Source: Caldifarciminota bacterium (GTDB taxonomy: Bacteria; Hydrothermota; Hydrothermia; B15-G9; WFZT01). Taken from it: a stretch of 10,794 bases of DNA. This document shows positions 1 to 7,382 of the stretch, piece by piece. The notes beneath the pieces are model-generated. The model was not told the DNA's origin. It did no database searches and was given only the letters and a program-made list of their open reading frames with translations. The first letter of the stretch is position 1. Every line of letters starts with the position of its first letter. Where the stretch lies: the NCBI GenBank assembly GCA_026986235.1, contig JALSOY010000162.1:1-10794 (forward strand), given 5' to 3'. The position numbers and the translations under genes are program-made.

Positions 1-624
1 CGTGACATCCGTGTGCTCATGATAACAGGCGCGGGTGAAAAATCTTTCTCAACGGGAGTGGATCTTGCCATTCTAAACAGATTTGAAAGTACCGTTAAAG
101 CCCGGGAATTCGCTCTGGAGCTCGAGGGGTTAATGGAGGACCTTTTTAACTTCCCAAAACCCACAGTGGCACTTGTCAACGGGTACGCCATGGGTGGAGG
201 CTTTGGCGTTGCCATGTCATCCGATATTCGAGTTCTGAGTAAAAGGGCAAAGATTGGATTTCCCGCCGTAAAGGTCGGAGCGGTTTTTCCCACTGGATGC
301 ACAATGAGACTCGTTGCCCTCGTCGGACTTGGGAGGGCAAAGGATCTGATCCTGACAGGTAGAATGCTGGATGCAGAGGAGGCATTTCGCATTGGACTGG
401 GAGACTATCTTGTGGAACACGAAAGTTTAATGGACAAAGGGAGAGAGATAGTTAATCAGATCATGGAAGGATCAGACTTCGCCCTGGGGTTACAGAAATC
501 CATAGCGAATAACTTTTACGGAGCCCTGATTCACATGCTTTCCAACCTGAGTGCCGACAGTTTTGCCTTCCTCTCCACAACTGAGGACTGGAAGAGGAGA
601 ATAGACGAATTTTTGAACAAATAG
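1..624 (+). CDS. Enoyl-CoA hydratase/isomerase (crotonase) superfamily protein, 5' end cut by window
   Basis: The reading frame is open from base 1 (Arg-Asp-Ile-Arg-Val-Leu-Met-Ile-Thr-Gly), matching the first beta strand of crotonases, so the true start lies upstream; the GTG at 13 is not the start. The 207 codons present carry the CoA-binding and oxyanion-hole landmarks: the TGAGEKSFSTGVDL segment, NGYAMGGG around 178-201, and the later LTGRMLDAEEAFRIGLGDYLV helix. The two glutamates that add water in classical enoyl-CoA hydratases (Glu144 and Glu164 of the mammalian enzyme) align with Gly (205-207) and Ala (265-267), so ordinary hydratase chemistry is unlikely. An isomerase, thioesterase, decarboxylase or other crotonase-fold reaction on an acyl-CoA is possible. 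No terminator with a U-tract follows. Family assignment is firm; substrate is unknown. Confidence 0.88.
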   Translation, partial: RDIRVLMITGAGEKSFSTGVDLAILNRFESTVKAREFALELEGLMEDLFNFPKPTVALVNGYAMGGGFGVAMSSDIRVLSKRAKIGFPAVKVGAVFPTGCTMRLVALVGLGRAKDLILTGRMLDAEEAFRIGLGDYLVEHESLMDKGREIVNQIMEGSDFALGLQKSIANNFYGALIHMLSNLSADSFAFLSTTEDWKRRIDEFLNK

Positions 625-627
625 GGG

Positions 628-656
628 TTGATTAATCCCATTTGTAGCCTTTAAAT
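628..656 (+). promoter_or_regulatory. Candidate sigma70-type promoter for the malic enzyme gene
   Basis: TTGATT (628-633) and TTAAAT (651-656) are separated by 17 bp, in an AT-rich stretch just after the crotonase stop codon. Each hexamer matches consensus at four positions. Transcription would start near 663 and give a leader of about 35 nt that contains the Shine-Dalgarno. The match is modest and the AT-rich background makes chance hits likely. Confidence 0.35.
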
Positions 657-685
657 TTTTCTAAATTGCAAAATTGTGAAAATTC

Positions 686-690
686 GGAGG
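686..690 (+). promoter_or_regulatory. Ribosome binding site of malic enzyme gene
   Basis: GGAGG lies 7 nt before the ATG at 698, fixing that start codon. It shows that this organism uses canonical Shine-Dalgarno sites for at least some genes. Confidence 0.8.
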
Positions 691-697
691 TGGAAAA

Positions 698-2950
698 ATG
701 TTAATTACAAAAGAAGAGGCCCTTGAATACCACACCAAGGGGAGACCTGGAAAGATTGAAGTAAAGCCGACAAAACCCCTCAACACTCAGAGGGATCTTT
801 CACTTGCCTATACACCGGGCGTCGCGGAACCTGTTAGAGAGATAGCAAGAGACCCTGCACTGGCTTATAAATACACAGCCAAGGGGAACCTCGTGGCCGT
901 TGTTTCCAACGGAACCGCCATCCTCGGGCTTGGCAACAAAGGGGCCCTTGCCGCCAAACCGGTTATGGAAGGAAAGGGAGTGCTTTTCAAAAGATTCGCA
1001 GATATTGATGTCTTCGACATAGAAGTGGACACGGAGGATCCGGACGAGCTCATCAGAGTGGTCAAGCTACTTGAGCCCACATTTGGTGGTATAAATCTTG
1101 AAGACATAAAGGCTCCGGAGTGCTTTTATATTGAGGAAAAACTCAAAGAAATTATGGAAATTCCCGTCTTTCATGACGATCAGCACGGAACAGCCATAAT
1201 CTCCGCCGCCGGTCTCCTGAACGCCCTCGAGCTTGTTGGTAAAAAGATAGATGAGGTAAAAATCGTTGTGAGTGGAGCCGGGGCCGCAGGAATAGCTTGT
1301 GCTGATCTATATGTGAAACTTGGAGCAAGGCGAGAAAACATCATCATGCTCGACTCCAGAGGGGTTATTTACAGGGGCAGAAAAGAAAGGATGAATCCTT
1401 ACAAGGAGAGATTTGCAACGGAGTTACCTGTCAGGACGCTTGAGGAGGCGATAAAGGGTGCTGATGTGTTCATAGGTGTCTCACAACCCAATATCCTGAC
1501 AAAGGAAATGGTGAAGTCTATGGCCGACAGGCCGATAATCTTTGCCATGGCCAACCCTGATCCTGAGATCAGGTACGAGGATGCCAAAGAGGCCCGGCCG
1601 GATGCCATAGTTGCCACAGGAAGAAGTGATTATCCCAATCAGGTAAATAATGTTCTTGGATTCCCCTTCATTTTTAGAGGGGCACTTGATGTCGGAGCGA
1701 GGGCGATAAACGATGAGATGAAGATTGCGGCTGTGCATGCCCTTGCAGATCTTGCTAAAGAGGATGTACCGGACAGTGTGCTTAAGGCTTACGGCGTGGA
1801 ATCTCTGAAATTTGGCCCGGATTACATAATCCCCAAACCCCTTGATCCCCGTGTTCTCCTGTGGGAGGCACCTGCTGTTGCAAAGGCAGCCATGGAAACA
1901 GGCGTCGCAAGATTCCACATCGACCTTGACGAGTACAGGGAAAAACTTGAGGCGAGACTCGGGAAATCAAGAGAAGTTATGAGAATCATTATCAACAAGG
2001 CCAAGTCCGACCCCAAGAAGGTGGTCTTCGCAGAAGGTGAGGAGTCAAAGATCATCAGGGCAGCCCACATCCTTATTGAAGAAGGGATCGCCCGTCCCAT
2101 TTTGATAGGGAGAAAAGAAGTAATCGAAGCCAAGATAGAGTCTCTGGGCCTCAAATGCTGTAAGATTGAAACCGTGCATCCCGAGACATTTCCTGGATTT
2201 GACAGTTATGTCCAGAAATTCTATGAGATGAGACAGAGGAAGGGGGTTACTTTAACTGAAGCGAAGTTGCTTATGCAACAGCCCAACTATTTTGGACCCA
2301 TGATGGTGTACATGGGGGACGCAGACGCCTTCGTTTCGGGTCTGACCTACCACTATCCTGAGGTTTTGAGACCTGCTCTGCAGATTATAAAGCCCAGGAA
2401 GGGTGTGAAAAAGGTAGCCGGTCTTTACATTATGGTTATCAAGGAACGGGTGTACTTTTTCACAGATGCAACGGTGAACATAGAGCCCACGGAAGAGGAC
2501 CTTGCCGAGATTGCCATTCTTGCCGCGGATCTTGCTAAGAAGTTTGACATAGAGCCGAGAGTGGCGATGCTTTCCTTTTCCAACTTTGGTTCAACGCCAC
2601 ATCCTCTGAGTGAGAAGGTGAGGAAGGCTGTGGAAATAGTGAGGAAGAAGAGGCCGGATATAGTTATTGACGGTGAGATGCAGGCTGACACTGCGGTAGT
2701 ACCCGAAATAGTCGAGGAGACATACCCCTTCAGCCGGGTAAAAGACGCCAATGTCCTCGTGTTCCCTGATCTTGAGGCGGCTAATGTTTCGTACAAGTTA
2801 CTTCAGAGACTTGGGGATGCCGAGGCAATTGGTCCTGTTCTCATGGGTGCCTCAAAGTCCATCCATGTGCTTCAGAGGGGAGACGAGGTGAAGGATATTG
2901 TGAACATAGCGGCAATGGCCGTTGTTGACGCGCAGGAGCTTGGAAATTAA
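698..2950 (+). CDS. maeB: NADP-type malic enzyme fused to phosphotransacetylase-like domain (MaeB type)
   Basis: Oxidative decarboxylation of malate to pyruvate and CO2 in the cytoplasm, usually with NADP. The 750 residues match the usual MaeB size (E. coli about 759). Residues 1-425 are the malic enzyme: Tyr38 in [11 protein letters not shown] and Lys93 in [10 protein letters not shown] are the catalytic pair, Glu135-Asp136 in [12 protein letters not shown] and Asp160-Asp161 in FHDDQHGTA bind the divalent metal, GAGAAG (193-198) is the dinucleotide-binding loop, and NPDPEI and NQVNN are present. Residues about 427-750 are a phosphotransacetylase-like domain. Its canonical PVNDLSRG segment reads SIHVLQRG (721-728), so transacetylase activity has probably been lost. 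In characterised MaeB proteins this domain is regulatory and binds acetyl-CoA. A good SD supports the start. Cofactor preference (NADP over NAD) is inferred from family only. Confidence 0.95.
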   Translation: MLITKEEALEYHTKGRPGKIEVKPTKPLNTQRDLSLAYTPGVAEPVREIARDPALAYKYTAKGNLVAVVSNGTAILGLGNKGALAAKPVMEGKGVLFKRFADIDVFDIEVDTEDPDELIRVVKLLEPTFGGINLEDIKAPECFYIEEKLKEIMEIPVFHDDQHGTAIISAAGLLNALELVGKKIDEVKIVVSGAGAAGIACADLYVKLGARRENIIMLDSRGVIYRGRKERMNPYKERFATELPVRTLEEAIKGADVFIGVSQPNILTKEMVKSMADRPIIFAMANPDPEIRYEDAKEARPDAIVATGRSDYPNQVNNVLGFPFIFRGALDVGARAINDEMKIAAVHALADLAKEDVPDSVLKAYGVESLKFGPDYIIPKPLDPRVLLWEAPAVAKAAMETGVARFHIDLDEYREKLEARLGKSREVMRIIINKAKSDPKKVVFAEGEESKIIRAAHILIEEGIARPILIGRKEVIEAKIESLGLKCCKIETVHPETFPGFDSYVQKFYEMRQRKGVTLTEAKLLMQQPNYFGPMMVYMGDADAFVSGLTYHYPEVLRPALQIIKPRKGVKKVAGLYIMVIKERVYFFTDATVNIEPTEEDLAEIAILAADLAKKFDIEPRVAMLSFSNFGSTPHPLSEKVRKAVEIVRKKRPDIVIDGEMQADTAVVPEIVEETYPFSRVKDANVLVFPDLEAANVSYKLLQRLGDAEAIGPVLMGASKSIHVLQRGDEVKDIVNIAAMAVVDAQELGN

Positions 2951-2951
2951 G

Positions 2952-2995
2952 AATGGGGGGCGAAGCCGCGCATGCGCGCGGCTTCGCCCCCCATT
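2952..2995. repeat. Perfect 20-bp inverted repeat with 4-nt loop at gene junction
   Basis: Left arm AATGGGGGGCGAAGCCGCGC (2952-2971), loop ATGC (2972-2975), and right arm (2976-2995) is its exact reverse complement. It begins 2 nt after the malic enzyme stop codon and ends 8 nt before the aldolase ATG. No U-run follows on either strand, so it is not a classical rho-independent terminator. It could be a transcript-end stabiliser or U-less terminator, a copy of a dispersed palindromic repeat, or a structure limiting translation of the aldolase. It is far more GC-rich than its flanks. Confidence 0.9.
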
Positions 2996-3003
2996 ATCAA
3001 ACC

Positions 3004-3579
3004 ATGGAAAACCTTAAATCAGAAATCGTAAAGTTCGCCCACCTTATGTATCAGAAAGGCTATTCCATAGCCACTGACGGTAACCTCAGCGCCCTTCGTG
3101 ACGATGGAAATATTCTCATTACACCTGCAGGCTTCAGAAAAGGAGAAATCAACGAAAATACTCTCGTAGTTATCAATCAAAAGGGTGAGAAAGTTGAAGG
3201 AACAGAGGAGCCCTCATCGGAAAAATGGATGCACATTTACATCTATAGTGTTAGACCTGATGTAAAGGCAATAATCCACGCACATCCACCCTACGCAACT
3301 GCCTTTTCTCTCCAGATGCCCAGAGAGTACGAACCAATACTACCGGAGATGAAAATGTTTATCGGTAAATTTGGTTTCGTGGCTTATAAAGAAGCAGGTA
3401 CACTCGAACTCGCTGAACTGGTGAAGGAAAAGGCAAAGAAATACAATGTCCTTATACTCCAGAAACATGGGATCGTAACTTATGGAAAGAGTTTGAGTGA
3501 GGCCTTTAACAACCTCGAGAGACTCGAATTTGAGATTAAAATCAGGGCCCTGAAAAATTTGTTCAAGTTTCAGCTGTAA
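3004..3579 (+). CDS. Class II aldolase/adducin family protein (L-fuculose-phosphate aldolase-like)
   Basis: Predicted cytoplasmic zinc-dependent aldolase or related lyase of 191 residues. With the start at 3004 the expected metal and catalytic residues fall at Glu73 (PSSEKWMH), His92 and His94 (IIHAHPPYAT) and His155 (QKHG), the same numbers as in E. coli FucA. The phosphate-binding part DGNLSALRDDG...LITPAG is also present. The frame is open back to an ATG at 2953, but those 17 extra codons are the palindrome itself and look non-homologous, so 3004 is preferred. No Shine-Dalgarno precedes 3004; the hairpin ends 8 nt upstream. Possible substrates include fuculose-, ribulose- or methylthioribulose-phosphates; the sequence alone does not decide. 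Being downstream of maeB may mean read-through transcription past the hairpin. Confidence 0.88.
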   Translation: MENLKSEIVKFAHLMYQKGYSIATDGNLSALRDDGNILITPAGFRKGEINENTLVVINQKGEKVEGTEEPSSEKWMHIYIYSVRPDVKAIIHAHPPYATAFSLQMPREYEPILPEMKMFIGKFGFVAYKEAGTLELAELVKEKAKKYNVLILQKHGIVTYGKSLSEAFNNLERLEFEIKIRALKNLFKFQL

Positions 3580-3590
3580 AAAACGGGTGG

Positions 3591-3619
3591 TTGATGGTAT
3601 CGTAAAGGAGGAGTAATAT
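3591..3619 (+). promoter_or_regulatory. Candidate promoter for the DUF2905-lptF-era operon
   Basis: TTGATG (3591-3596) and TAATAT (3614-3619) are 17 bp apart, each matching four consensus positions. Transcription would start near 3626, within about 3 nt of the ATG at 3629, giving a leaderless or nearly leaderless message. The purine-rich AAAGGAGGAG at 3604-3613 looks like an SD but ends about 16 nt before the ATG. An in-frame stop at 3620-3622 rules out an earlier start in that frame. Confidence 0.35.
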
Positions 3620-3628
3620 TAATCTCCC

Positions 3629-3853
3629 ATGAGCATTGGAAAAGCGCTGATCTGGATAGGTATCTTCCTGATTGCCGTTGGTCTCATTTTTATCATAATC
3701 GAAAAATTTATACATCCCGGCAGACTACCAGGTGATATTGTGTATGAAAAAGACAACTTTAAATTCTACTTTCCACTCGGCACATCCATTCTGATCTCCC
3801 TGATTCTTACGGCTCTCCTGAACCTGATCATTATCTTTTTCTCCAGAAAATGA
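3629..3853 (+). CDS. Small two-helix membrane protein, DUF2905-like
   Basis: The 74 residues have two hydrophobic helices (about 5-24 and 49-71) joined by a polar stretch with HPGRLPGDIVYEKDNFKFYFPLGTSI. The GRLPGDI...FYFPLGTSI pattern is characteristic of the DUF2905 family of inner-membrane proteins of unknown function. The start at 3629 is forced by an in-frame stop at 3620-3622. The gene overlaps the LptF/LptG start by 4 nt (ATGA), so the two are probably translationally coupled. A role linked to envelope assembly is suggested only by this neighbour. Confidence 0.8.
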   Translation: MSIGKALIWIGIFLIAVGLIFIIIEKFIHPGRLPGDIVYEKDNFKFYFPLGTSILISLILTALLNLIIIFFSRK

Positions 3854-4989
3854 AGAAACTCGATGACTATGTGGTAAAGGAACACCTACTCCCCTTCCTT
3901 GGTGGTTTTCTCGTTCTCACCGTGATAATGATACTCGACAGGGTATTTGACCTTCTCGACCTCTTTCTTCGCAAGGGGATAAAATTCCTCATCGTTCTCA
4001 AAGTATTTCTTTACTCTCTTCCTTTTATCGTCGCCCTCACCGTCCCCATGGCGGTTTTAATCTCAACCCTGATGGCCTTTGGCAGGCTCGCCCAGGATTT
4101 CGAGATCTTGGCAATGAAGTCCTTTGGCATTTCACTGAAGAGAATCCTTCTGGGTCCCATGGTCTTTGGGTTTCTCGTTTTCGTCCTTATGTCTATTTTC
4201 AACAATACCATTCTGCCGGAGTCGAACCACCGTCTCAAAAATCTATTAATAGACATACACGAGAAAAAACCCGTTGCCCGGATCAGAGAGGGGGTTTTTA
4301 CTTCCATTGAGAACTTTCTGATTTATGTGAGGAGAAAGAACGAAAAGACTTCCGAAATCAGGGATGTCATGATTCAACAGATCCTGGAGGATGGAAGGGT
4401 GAGAACAGTGTTTGCACGAAAGGGTAGAGTAGTGAGTGAGCGGGATAAACTCGTGTTTTACCTCGAAAATGGAGAGGTTCACGAAACCGAGGGTCCGCGG
4501 AAGGAAAACTACAGAGTAATAAGGTTCAGGCAGCAGGTGATAACCATTCCCGTAAACTACAGGCTTATAATGCACGAAAGGGAATATCGCGGTGACAGAG
4601 AAATGTCAGCTTCCATGCTCCTTGCAAGGATAAAAAGTTTGAAAAAGGAAATAGAGAGGTTTGGAAAGAAGGATCCGGGGAAAGTCCGGTTTATGAAAAA
4701 AAGGATATCCCAGCTGTGGGTGGAGATCCACAAAAAGTTTTCTATTCCCTTTGCCGCCATTGCATTTATCCTCATGGGTGCTCCCATAGCGGTTATGACC
4801 CGCAAGAGTGGCTTCAGTACCGCCTTTGGATTTTCCTTCCTCCTTTTCATGCTTTATTACATATTTCTCGTTGGTGGAGAAGAACTCGCTGACAGGGCCA
4901 TCGTTCCACCACTCCTCGCAATCTGGTTCCCAAATATACTTTTCATCGGGATTGGTTTATATTTATTGAAAAGAGAGGAGAATGTGTGA
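3850..4989 (+). CDS. LptF/LptG family LPS-export permease
   Basis: Inner-membrane subunit of the LptB2FG-type ABC exporter that extracts lipopolysaccharide toward the outer membrane. The 379 residues follow the family plan: three N-terminal helices (about 15-37, 48-76, 99-119), a periplasmic beta-jellyroll (about 125-285) and three C-terminal helices (about 296-316, 322-342, 350-373). Family landmarks are DFEILAMKSFGIS (83-95), which forms the coupling helix toward the ATPase, and HKKFSIPFAAIAFILMGAPIAV (294-315). The start overlaps the previous stop by 4 nt and there is no clear SD. LptF and LptG are not separable by eye. The other permease and the LptB ATPase are not in this window. Its presence implies an LPS-bearing outer membrane. 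Confidence 0.92.
   Translation: MKKLDDYVVKEHLLPFLGGFLVLTVIMILDRVFDLLDLFLRKGIKFLIVLKVFLYSLPFIVALTVPMAVLISTLMAFGRLAQDFEILAMKSFGISLKRILLGPMVFGFLVFVLMSIFNNTILPESNHRLKNLLIDIHEKKPVARIREGVFTSIENFLIYVRRKNEKTSEIRDVMIQQILEDGRVRTVFARKGRVVSERDKLVFYLENGEVHETEGPRKENYRVIRFRQQVITIPVNYRLIMHEREYRGDREMSASMLLARIKSLKKEIERFGKKDPGKVRFMKKRISQLWVEIHKKFSIPFAAIAFILMGAPIAVMTRKSGFSTAFGFSFLLFMLYYIFLVGGEELADRAIVPPLLAIWFPNILFIGIGLYLLKREENV
4976..4980 (+). promoter_or_regulatory. Ribosome binding site deciding the era start
   Basis: AGGAG ends 8 nt before the ATG at 4989. It favours that ATG over the in-frame GTG at 4986, and the resulting TGATG overlap with the permease stop is a common coupling arrangement. Confidence 0.7.
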
Positions 4990-5885
4990 TGGAGAACTTT
5001 AAGGCCGGTTATGTGGGAATCGTGGGAAGACCGAATGTTGGAAAATCCACTCTTATAAACAACTTTTTGAGGTTTAAACTCTCTGCCATATCGCCAAAAC
5101 CCCAGACAACGAGGCATAAGATTATCGGGATTTTGACTGGAGAGAATTATCAGGTGATATTTCTTGATACTCCTGGAATTCTTGAAAAGGCCCGTTACGA
5201 GCTCCACAGAATCATGGTTAAGAGAGCCTTCGAAGCCATTGAGGAGGCAGATCTCGTACTGCACCTTACAGAGCCCGTTCTTCCTCCAGACGATATCGAC
5301 CTCAGGATTATCGAAGAGATTAAGAAACGCAATAAAAGGGCGATCCTTGCCATAAACAAGATTGACACCATAAGGCGCGAAGAGGTGTTGCCAGTAATAG
5401 ATCACTATTCTAAATTACACGACTACCTTGAGATCGTTCCCATCAGTGCTCTGAAACTGATAAACACAGACGAACTCCTTGAGCTGATTATCAAATACAT
5501 CCCCGAGGGGGAGCCTTTTTACCCTCCTGACATCGTTACCGACAAGCCGGAAAGGTTTTTCGTCTCTGAATTGATAAGGGAAAAGGTTTTTTATCTGTAC
5601 GGTGAAGAGATTCCATATTCCACTGCCGTACTCGTTGAAGAGTTTATTGAAAAAAGCCCACATCACGGTGGTAAAGATTACATCAGAGCGATCATTTATG
5701 TTGAGCGCGATTCACAGAAGGCAATAATCCTTGGAAAGGGAGGAAGGGCGATAAAGAAACTCGGGACTATTGCCAGGAAGGAGATAGAGGCACTTCTGGG
5801 GCGTCCTGTATATCTTGAACTCTGGGTAAAGGTTAAGCCGAGGTGGCGTAAAGATATAAGAATTCTGAGTGAGCTCGGATATTGA
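4989..5885 (+). CDS. era: GTPase Era
   Basis: Essential Ras-like GTPase that binds the 3' end of 16S rRNA and helps mature the small ribosomal subunit. The 298 residues are full length. GTPase motifs are G1 GRPNVGKS (13-20), G2 region KPQTTRHK (37-44), G3 DTPG (60-63), G4 NKID (123-126) and G5 SAL (153-155). The linker FYPPDIVTDKPERFFVSELIREKV (177-200) is typical of Era, and the C-terminal KH domain carries GKGG (249-252) and the ending ELWVKVKPRWRKD. The preceding gene's stop overlaps the start as TGATG. Its position inside an envelope/metabolic operon is unusual compared with the frequent rnc-era or ybeY-era contexts. Confidence 0.97.
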   Translation: MENFKAGYVGIVGRPNVGKSTLINNFLRFKLSAISPKPQTTRHKIIGILTGENYQVIFLDTPGILEKARYELHRIMVKRAFEAIEEADLVLHLTEPVLPPDDIDLRIIEEIKKRNKRAILAINKIDTIRREEVLPVIDHYSKLHDYLEIVPISALKLINTDELLELIIKYIPEGEPFYPPDIVTDKPERFFVSELIREKVFYLYGEEIPYSTAVLVEEFIEKSPHHGGKDYIRAIIYVERDSQKAIILGKGGRAIKKLGTIARKEIEALLGRPVYLELWVKVKPRWRKDIRILSELGY

Positions 5886-6463
5886 TGCATAAATTAGCAC
5901 GGACGATCTCCTATCTCTCAGATGGCTCCCTGATCTCGGTTATCGTCTTTTACCTGTTTGCCCGGAAGTACGAACATTCAGTAACGGTTTCAATCTTCTG
6001 GACACTCCTCACCCTCGTTTTTTCAACTTTTATTCCATTTGGGGTGGTTTTTTACTTCTGGAAAAAAGGGGAGGTATCGAGTTTACACCTTGATAGGAGG
6101 GAAGAACGCTGGAGATTTTTTGTGATCAGTATCATCTCAGCTTTTACAGGATTTCTCATTCTCGATAAACTTAAGGCACCGCCTCCTCTCACCGTTTCCA
6201 TGCTCAACTATGTGTTTCTTGCAACGGTTATGATGCTGATTACACTTTTCTGGAAGATCAGTCTTCACGCCTCCACGGTTTCCGCCTTTGCAATGGCAGT
6301 GATAATGGTTTTCGGAGTACAATTTTCATGGATCTATCTTTTCGTCCTGCCTGTTCTTTGGGCAAGGTATGCCCTAAGAAAGCACACAGTTTCTCAGCTT
6401 GTTGCTGGAACTTTCGTTGCCGGTGTTATAACATTTTTTACATTCAGCCAATTTTTAAAATAA
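5885..6463 (+). CDS. PAP2-related integral membrane protein
   Basis: The 192 residues contain about five hydrophobic helices (roughly 14-26, 35-59, 76-93, 104-122, 130-158) and a last one at 172-188. A degenerate type 2 phosphatidic acid phosphatase signature is visible. The third motif SR-x5-H-x3-D appears as ARYALRKHTVSQ (160-171), keeping Arg161 and His167 but replacing Ser with Ala and Asp with Gln. The second motif PSGH appears as ISLH (125-128) with His128. An Arg-rich DRREERWR (70-77) takes the place of the first motif. A lipid or isoprenyl phosphate/diphosphate substrate is possible but activity is uncertain. The ATG at 5885 overlaps the era stop as TGATG; no strong SD, so coupled translation is likely. 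Confidence 0.72.
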   Translation: MHKLARTISYLSDGSLISVIVFYLFARKYEHSVTVSIFWTLLTLVFSTFIPFGVVFYFWKKGEVSSLHLDRREERWRFFVISIISAFTGFLILDKLKAPPPLTVSMLNYVFLATVMMLITLFWKISLHASTVSAFAMAVIMVFGVQFSWIYLFVLPVLWARYALRKHTVSQLVAGTFVAGVITFFTFSQFLK

Positions 6464-6468
6464 GGAGG
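6462..6468 (+). promoter_or_regulatory. Ribosome binding site of synthetase alpha subunit gene
   Basis: AAGGAGG lies 6 nt before the ATG at 6475. This near-perfect SD fixes the start, because the frame is open upstream to 6328 inside the PAP2-related gene and would otherwise add 49 spurious residues. Confidence 0.85.
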
Positions 6469-6474
6469 CCAGGA

Positions 6475-7380
6475 ATGTCGATACTCGTTGACGAAAAGAC
6501 AAGGGTTATCATTCAGGGAATAACGGGAAGGGAGGGGTCAACGAGGGCAAAATTGATGAAGGATTACGGAACGAATGTGGTTGGTGGGGTAACTCCCGGG
6601 CGAGGTGGACAGGAGGTACATGGAATACCTGTTTTTGATACGGTTAAGGAGGCCTGGGAGGCCGTGGGGCCCATTGACGCAAGTGTGATATTCGTACCTG
6701 CGCCTGCCGTCAAAGAAAGCGCACTTGAAGCGATTGAAGCTGGGGTAAAGCTCCTGGTGCTGATACCGGACAGAGTGCCCATTCACGATGTACTTGAGAT
6801 TGCAAAGAGGGCGGAGGAGGCCGGGGCCAGATTTGTGGGTCCAAATACACTCGGACTGCTCTCTCCAGGAAAAGCAGTTCTCGGCATGATTGGTGGAAGA
6901 GCGGCTTCGGCAAGGGAATGGTTTAAACCCGGACCTGTCGGGGTAACATCGAGGAGTGGAGGCATTACTTCAGCTATTTCCTATTACCTGACAAAAGCAG
7001 GACTTGGAGAAAGTACGATCATACATGTGGGTGGAGACGCAGTGGTGGGATTACCTCACCCGGATGTGATAAAACTCTTTCAGGAAGACGATCAGACGAA
7101 GGTCGTCGTAATGTTCGGTGAGATTGGAACCACACAGGAGGAAAGGGTGGCCGATCTCATAGAAAGAGGGGAATTCACAAAGCCACTCGTTGCTTTCATA
7201 GGTGGAAAGGCGGCAAAGTCAGGGACAAGGTTTTCCCACGCAGGTGCCATTGTGGAGGGTAACCGGGGCTCATGGGAAAGTAAAGTGAAAAGATTGAGAG
7301 AAGTTGGTGCCCATGTCGTTGAATCTTTCATGGATATACCCGTGGTCACAAAAGAAATCCTTCAAAAAATGGGAGGATAA
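6475..7380 (+). CDS. Succinyl-CoA/citryl-CoA synthetase alpha-type subunit (SucD/CcsB-like)
   Basis: Alpha-type subunit of an acyl-CoA synthetase (NDP-forming), 301 residues. The CoA-binding fold shows GITGREGS (15-22), VVGGVTPGRGG (35-45), VPAP (74-77) and GPNTLG (122-127). The ligase part shows SRSGG (159-163), GEIG (215-218) and the phospho-acceptor His255 in SHAGAI. SRSGG is closer to the ATP-citrate-lyase/citryl-CoA-synthetase type than to the SRSGT of typical SucD, and GPNTLG replaces the usual GPNCPG. A citryl-CoA lyase gene follows after 2 nt, which suggests citrate activation to citryl-CoA, as in CcsB of Hydrogenobacter. Succinate remains a real alternative. The partner ATP-grasp (SucC/CcsA) subunit is absent from this window, so it must be encoded elsewhere for activity. 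Confidence 0.88.
   Translation: MSILVDEKTRVIIQGITGREGSTRAKLMKDYGTNVVGGVTPGRGGQEVHGIPVFDTVKEAWEAVGPIDASVIFVPAPAVKESALEAIEAGVKLLVLIPDRVPIHDVLEIAKRAEEAGARFVGPNTLGLLSPGKAVLGMIGGRAASAREWFKPGPVGVTSRSGGITSAISYYLTKAGLGESTIIHVGGDAVVGLPHPDVIKLFQEDDQTKVVVMFGEIGTTQEERVADLIERGEFTKPLVAFIGGKAAKSGTRFSHAGAIVEGNRGSWESKVKRLREVGAHVVESFMDIPVVTKEILQKMGG
7372..7376 (+). promoter_or_regulatory. Ribosome binding site of citryl-CoA lyase gene
   Basis: GGAGG lies 6 nt before the ATG at 7383, embedded in the last codons of the synthetase gene. It supports the start and tight operon coupling. Confidence 0.8.
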
Positions 7381-7382
7381 AA

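Noticed and set aside
1481..1918. 145-codon antisense open frame opposite the malic enzyme
   Set aside because: Same reasoning: the sense strand is a clear conserved enzyme and the antisense product resembles nothing.
2953..3003. Earlier in-frame ATG for the aldolase adding 17 residues
   Set aside because: The extra codons are the palindrome plus its flank, have poor SD spacing, and starting at 3004 puts the metal ligands at the FucA positions.
4857..5405. 182-codon antisense open frame opposite lptF/era
   Set aside because: It shadows two conserved genes, has no recognisable motif or start signals, and composition is that of a reverse-complement frame.
6328..6474. Upstream extension of the synthetase alpha subunit
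   Set aside because: It lies within the PAP2-related gene in another frame, and a near-perfect SD precedes ATG 6475 where the SucD-type N-terminus begins.
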